Shown piece by piece: positions 59,927-64,000 of a stretch of 64,000 nt of DNA. Numbering within the stretch: the first letter of the stretch is position 1; the number at the start of each line of letters is the position of its first letter. This stretch comes from Clostridiales bacterium. Lineage in GTDB: Bacteria; Bacillota; Clostridia; Christensenellales; Borkfalkiaceae. The DNA lies in NCBI GenBank assembly GCA_015069285.1, contig SVIX01000003.1:1-64000 (forward strand). Reading direction: 5' to 3'. A model generated the notes under the pieces. That model ran no database searches and was not told the origin of the DNA. It saw nothing but the letters and a program-made list of their open reading frames with translations. The position numbers and the translations under genes are program-made.

Positions 59927-61741
59927 TTGAAAGACGAGTTTTATACACCGAAAGAATATAATTCTACTTCCGAATATAAATACATCCCCCCCGAACCGTA
60001 TACAAAAAGGATAGAGGAAAACCAAACGGGGAACGAACAAGCCGACTTGGGTAAAGAGGTTACGACGACGCAAAAACCCTCCCTTAGGCAAAAACGGAGC
60101 GACGGGAAACTTTTGGACAAACTGTTCCAGTCCGTAAAGGGCGTTGCAACGGCGACGACTGTGGCAACGGTGGCTATCGTCGGTGCGACCGTCGTGGCGA
60201 CGACACCACCTACCGTCAAACTCAACGAGTTGTCCCTTGGTGGTGATTACGTAACCTACGAAATTACCGTGGACGGCTTGGAAAGCGAGGTGGATTATTC
60301 CATCGTCATAAGCACTTCCAACGCATCGGACGTTACGTTTGACGTGGACGAAGATGGCGTGTACAAAAATACGGTGGAGGGATTAAAGCCAGAGTGGGAA
60401 TACGTCATATCGTTCGTACAGACGGACGAGTACTTGGGTAGGATAAGCCATTTTGAAAAGCGTTTTCAAACGACCAAAGTGCAACCGCCCCAAACTCCAC
60501 CCGTAGAAGAACCGCGACCGCCTCAAACTCCACCCGTAGAAGAATCGCAACCGCCTCAAACCCCACCCGTAGAAGAACCGCAACCGCCCGCTCCGCAGTT
60601 GGCGGTGAGCCAAGTGGCGATAAGTGGTATCAACGAAGTCAAAATAGATTTTACGTACGAGCATTTTACCGAGGGGTGTAACGTAGCGTTCACCTTGGAC
60701 TACGGGAACGGTGTAAGCGAAACGACCTTGCCCCTTAGTGCGAGGGAATTGAAAAATGGTTACGCTTACGTGCGCGTATCGCAAAACGCGCAGGCTTTGA
60801 CGGTGATACCCGTGATTCACGAAGTGAACGAAAACGAACCGATTACTTGCGCGCCGTACGAGGCGAACGTACAAAACTCTTTCTCTACGGACGTGAAAGT
60901 GCGCTTGCAAACGGGCGAGAAACGGTTTTATCTCAAAGGCATAACGGGCAACGCTACGCACGTCAAAATCGTGAATGCGGAAACGGACGAGGAGTTGTAT
61001 TTTTACGAGTGTGACTGGACGATACCCTACGATTACGTGGCGAGCGTGTACGACGATTTGGAGAAAGGTATTTATAAAATCGCCTTAACGGACGAATACG
61101 GCGCGAGCGTATCCAACGAATACACGGTTGCCGTGGATGCGACGAACGTAGTGGAGTATGAGTATAATATACACTACGTAAACCCCGGTGAGGTGGGCGT
61201 AACCTACAACGACGACGGCACGGTGAATTTGTATATCAAAACGAATTTTGAAACGCAAGAAGAAACGTTGTATTATAGCGTGGACTTGAACGAACGCGCG
61301 TATAAATCACAGGATAGCGTTTTTGAGGCGACGGGACTTGTCGCCCAGACCTATACGTTGCAATACGACGTTTGTTACGACGTGGACGGGGTTACGTACG
61401 CGATTGCTAGCAATTTCCCGTCGGGTGCGATAAACGAGGCGTCGGTGGAAAGTTATATTTGGGCTACGGTTAGCGAAAATACGGTGAACGTTAGCGCAAG
61501 TGATACGTTTTTAGAGATTCTCAAGGAGGATTTTATCCGTCTCGTAAGTTCCACGGGCGAAGAAATCGTCGTTACGAGATCGGAAATAGAGGCTATTGAT
61601 TTTGCCGTAACCTTTACGCAACCGTTCGAGTACGTAGACTTGTATGCGACGTGCGCGTTGTACGAATATCAAATGGACGGCATTGCCGAACACGAAGGCG
61701 TGCTCGACAAAACTTGGCAAATAAGAATAGAAAAAACATAG
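59927..61741 (+). CDS. hypothetical protein, membrane-anchored with a Pro-rich repeat and Ig/Fn3-like segments
   Basis: TTG start at 59927 preceded by AAGGAGGG; TM segment TATTVATVAIVGATVVATTPP; three PPQTPPVEE(P/S)(R/Q) units. Confidence 0.6.
   Translation: MKDEFYTPKEYNSTSEYKYIPPEPYTKRIEENQTGNEQADLGKEVTTTQKPSLRQKRSDGKLLDKLFQSVKGVATATTVATVAIVGATVVATTPPTVKLNELSLGGDYVTYEITVDGLESEVDYSIVISTSNASDVTFDVDEDGVYKNTVEGLKPEWEYVISFVQTDEYLGRISHFEKRFQTTKVQPPQTPPVEEPRPPQTPPVEESQPPQTPPVEEPQPPAPQLAVSQVAISGINEVKIDFTYEHFTEGCNVAFTLDYGNGVSETTLPLSARELKNGYAYVRVSQNAQALTVIPVIHEVNENEPITCAPYEANVQNSFSTDVKVRLQTGEKRFYLKGITGNATHVKIVNAETDEELYFYECDWTIPYDYVASVYDDLEKGIYKIALTDEYGASVSNEYTVAVDATNVVEYEYNIHYVNPGEVGVTYNDDGTVNLYIKTNFETQEETLYYSVDLNERAYKSQDSVFEATGLVAQTYTLQYDVCYDVDGVTYAIASNFPSGAINEASVESYIWATVSENTVNVSASDTFLEILKEDFIRLVSSTGEEIVVTRSEIEAIDFAVTFTQPFEYVDLYATCALYEYQMDGIAEHEGVLDKTWQIRIEKT
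60485..60583 (+). repeat. in-frame 33-bp tandem repeat x3 (PPQTPPVEE-x-x)
   Basis: CCGCCYCAAACYCCACCCGTAGAAGAAYCGCRA repeated three times. Confidence 0.9.
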
Positions 61742-61752
61742 GAGAAAGAAAA

Positions 61753-62796
61753 ATGGAAGGTAACGAAAGAAAGAAAAAAGTGTGGTTCATCGTAGAAATA
61801 ATCGTGTTATCGTTATTTCTCGCGCTGTTTATCGCATGTCTTGTGATACAGTTGTCCGCACCCGACGGGGCTTTGTCTAGGTGGATGAAAGAAAACGTTT
61901 GGGACATCAAAAAGACGGTGATTTCCTTAAAATCGCACGTGCCTACGCTTATCAACAGTTTGATTTATATCATTCTCGTGTACGCGGTATGCAAAGTTTT
62001 GCGTTTGATTTTTAGTGCGAAAATGCAAAAAAGTCCACGTTCCAAGACGATTTGTTCGCTCTTGGACGGGTTTGTGAAATACGCTTGCGCGATTGCGATT
62101 ATCATCTTAATTCTCAAAGCGTGCGGGGTAAACACGACGGCGTTGGTTGCGTCAATCGGTGTGTTGACGTTGGTCGTAGGTCTTGGCGCGCAACCGCTTA
62201 TTGCCGATATTATCGCAGGGATTTTCATTATTTTTGAAGACGAATATCACGTGGGCGAAATCGTGACGATAAACGACTTCCGCGGTACGGTTATGGAAAT
62301 CGGTATCCGTTCGACAAAACTTCTCGATGCCGCAGGCAATATCAAAATTATCAACAACAGCGCGATCGGCGACGTAATCAATTTGTCAAGGGAACTTTCT
62401 CTTGCTATCGTCGATTGCGATTTCCCTTACGACGTGCCCATCGAGTTTGTGGAAAATATCTTGCAAGAGAATTTTGAGAAGATTGCGGAAAACATTCCTC
62501 AAATCAAAGAAGGCCCGTACTATAAAGGCGTGTGTATGTATAAAGATTCCAACGTGACGATTAAAATCGTGGCGAAGTGCTTGGAGGAGGACCGTTTCCA
62601 AGTGGAACGCGACCTCAACCGCGAATACCGCAGAATTATCACGGAAAACGGCATTGATATTGCCTATCCGCAAGTGGTTGTCAATTATCCCTCTGAAAAG
62701 GCGATTAAAGTGACGAAGAAAGAAAAGCAGGCCGCAAAAGCGTTTTCGGAAGAGCAAGGAAAAATTTCTAAAAATATAGAAGAGCAACAATTATAA
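61753..62796 (+). CDS. small-conductance mechanosensitive channel (MscS family)
   Basis: start moved to ATG 61753; ASIGVLTLVVGLGAQPLIADIIAGIFIIFEDEYHVGEIVTINDFRGTVMEIGIRSTKLLD. Confidence 0.92.
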   Translation: MEGNERKKKVWFIVEIIVLSLFLALFIACLVIQLSAPDGALSRWMKENVWDIKKTVISLKSHVPTLINSLIYIILVYAVCKVLRLIFSAKMQKSPRSKTICSLLDGFVKYACAIAIIILILKACGVNTTALVASIGVLTLVVGLGAQPLIADIIAGIFIIFEDEYHVGEIVTINDFRGTVMEIGIRSTKLLDAAGNIKIINNSAIGDVINLSRELSLAIVDCDFPYDVPIEFVENILQENFEKIAENIPQIKEGPYYKGVCMYKDSNVTIKIVAKCLEEDRFQVERDLNREYRRIITENGIDIAYPQVVVNYPSEKAIKVTKKEKQAAKAFSEEQGKISKNIEEQQL

Positions 62797-62803
62797 TCGT
62801 GCG

Positions 62804-62826
62804 CCGACCGTTTTTACGGTCGGTTT
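62804..62826 (+). terminator. intrinsic terminator
   Basis: CCGACCGTTTTTACGGTCGGTTTT. Confidence 0.7.
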
Positions 62827-62845
62827 TCCGTTTGGAAAAGTTTGT

Positions 62846-63042
62846 ATGGAGCAAGGTATGAAAGTCGTTGTGGCGCGACCACCGCGACAAGAATAAGGCG
62901 TTTGGACGAAAGCGCGGAAATCATCGTTTTTGAGCGTTCGGGTTATATTTCCTACGCAAATTGTGGTGATGGAAGATTATCCAAATCTTCGTTCGCCGAT
63001 GACGAAAATCGTGCTCACCCATTACGAAGCGAAAAAGGGTAG
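62846..63042 (+). pseudogene. remnant of a CoA-disulfide/pyridine nucleotide-disulfide oxidoreductase N-terminus
   Basis: frame pieces MKVVV..., GATTATRIRRLDESAEIIVFERSGYISYANCG then frameshifted; matches the FAD-binding N-terminus of Cdr/Nox-type enzymes. Confidence 0.65.
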
Positions 63043-63098
63043 CGCACTACCCAATCAACAAAAATCGGGTAAAAATCCGAAGAAGTTTACCCGAAATT

Positions 63099-63153
63099 TG
63101 GTGCCGCTGGCCGGACTTGAACCGGCACGAACTCTCGTTCGAGGGATTTTAAG
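63099..63153 (-). tRNA. partial tRNA-Leu(UAA) 3' fragment (anticodon loop to CCA); candidate attachment-site scar
   Basis: reverse strand CTTAAAATCCCTCGAACGAGAGTTCGTGCCGGTTCAAGTCCGGCCAGCGGCACCA: anticodon loop, long variable arm, TpsiC arm, 3' acceptor strand and CCA; no matching 5' half. Confidence 0.85.
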
Positions 63154-63279
63154 GCAAGGACAGCAAATTTCAAGCAAATTTACGAGGCGGTAAAAAGTGC
63201 AAAAACGGGGCGATTTTGCACGAAAACTATATCAAAAAGCCCAAAAATATACAATCCGCGCGCAACCCTGATTTTGCTC

Positions 63280-63367
63280 AAAAATCACACTTTCCCCCGA
63301 TTTCCCCACGATAAAATCACGCTTTTTAAGAGCTTTTTTAGAAGTTTCTCAAAAAAGTGTGATTTTT
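63280..63367. repeat. 14-bp inverted repeat AAAAATCACACTTT / AAAGTGTGATTTTT
   Basis: 63280-63293 and 63354-63367. Confidence 0.65.
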
Positions 63368-63514
63368 ATTACTGTTATCAATCGTTTTATATTTTTAAAT
63401 CAACCGTAATTCGGTTTGACCTGTTTTACAAAATAATATCATAAAGCGTATTTACAAATGTACCAAATTGGGGGCATCAGAAATGATAAAATTGCATTAA
63501 GACTCTTTAAGAAG

Positions 63515-63543
63515 TTGCCTAATAAGCTCAAAAATGATATAAT
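63515..63543 (+). promoter_or_regulatory. putative sigma-A promoter of the WYL-like gene
   Basis: TTGCCT - 17 bp - TATAAT. Confidence 0.6.
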
Positions 63544-63566
63544 AGAAAAAATGGAGCTTTATATCT

Positions 63567-64000
63567 ATGGCTGAAGAAAATAAAAAACTTGCATTATTGC
63601 GTATTTTACATATTTTAGAAAAGTATAGCGATGAGGCGCATCCTTTGACACAGGATGATATCGTAAACCGTTTGGAAAAGGATTACGGTATTGAGTTGGA
63701 GCGAAAGGCAGTTGCTCGTCAACTTTCTTTATTAAAAGAAGCGTACGATTATCCCGATTCGCCTATCGTTATTGAATCGGATAGAAGAAAGGGCACGTAT
63801 ATACAAGAGCGTGGCTTTGAAGATGCGGAACTCCGTATGCTGATAGACGGCGTGCTTTCCAGTAAATATATTACGGCTGGACACTCCAAACGTTTGATAG
63901 AAAAGCTTTGTGGGCTTTCTAATAAATACTTTCGTTCGCACGTGAAGAATATCTATTCGGTAAATGAATGGGAAAAGACGGATAACGTGGCGTTATTTTT
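63567..64000 (+). CDS. WYL-domain-type HTH regulator, truncated by window end
   Basis: open frame to the end of the window: MAEENKKLALLRILHILEKYSDEAHPLTQDDIVNRLEKDYGIELERKAVARQLSLLKEAYDYPDSPIVIESDRRKGTYIQERGFEDAELRMLIDGVLSSKYIT... Confidence 0.8.
   Translation, partial: MAEENKKLALLRILHILEKYSDEAHPLTQDDIVNRLEKDYGIELERKAVARQLSLLKEAYDYPDSPIVIESDRRKGTYIQERGFEDAELRMLIDGVLSSKYITAGHSKRLIEKLCGLSNKYFRSHVKNIYSVNEWEKTDNVALF

Noticed and set aside
63099-63200. Complete tRNA-Leu gene
   Set aside because: The expected acceptor GCCGCTG / D-arm 5' half and anticodon 5' stem are absent; only the 3' portion matches.

Overview
64-kb chromosomal window from what looks like an anaerobic, spore-forming Clostridia-type bacterium (sigma-G, split pyruvate formate-lyase, rubrerythrin, T-box); the taxonomy is inferred. 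Core content: an ilv-leu branched-chain amino acid operon behind a T-box leader (leuA-ilvB-ilvN-ilvC-ilvD-[GH78]-leuC-leuD-leuB-[AAA ATPase]-ilvA); a pyrimidine operon (pyrB-pyrC-[GH43]-pyrF-pyrK-pyrD-pyrE); two glycyl-radical-enzyme loci; and clpB, rplI, trpS, hup, sigG, cls, rubrerythrin, a MacB-like ABC exporter, MscS and others. The most unusual content is non-coding. (1) Three ~390-460 bp elements made of many small hairpins joined by AGTGATATT/AATATCACT linkers fill three of the five convergent gene junctions. Each is bounded by an A-run/stem...stem/T-run inverted repeat whose sequence differs between copies but stays paired, as if a structured element sits in the loop of a bidirectional terminator. 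(2) Four copies of a TAAAAYRCG...CGYRTTTTA element start at, or within 3 nt of, the upstream gene's stop codon and contain a hairpin that appears to covary. (3) Five copies of a ~182-bp MITE-like repeat (GGCTMTGTCAC termini) occur, two full-length and three deleted. At the right edge, a 55-nt tRNA-Leu(UAA) 3' fragment beginning in the anticodon loop looks like the attachment-site scar of an integrated element that continues beyond the window with a WYL-like regulator. No complete tRNA, rRNA, CRISPR array or transposase gene was recognised.
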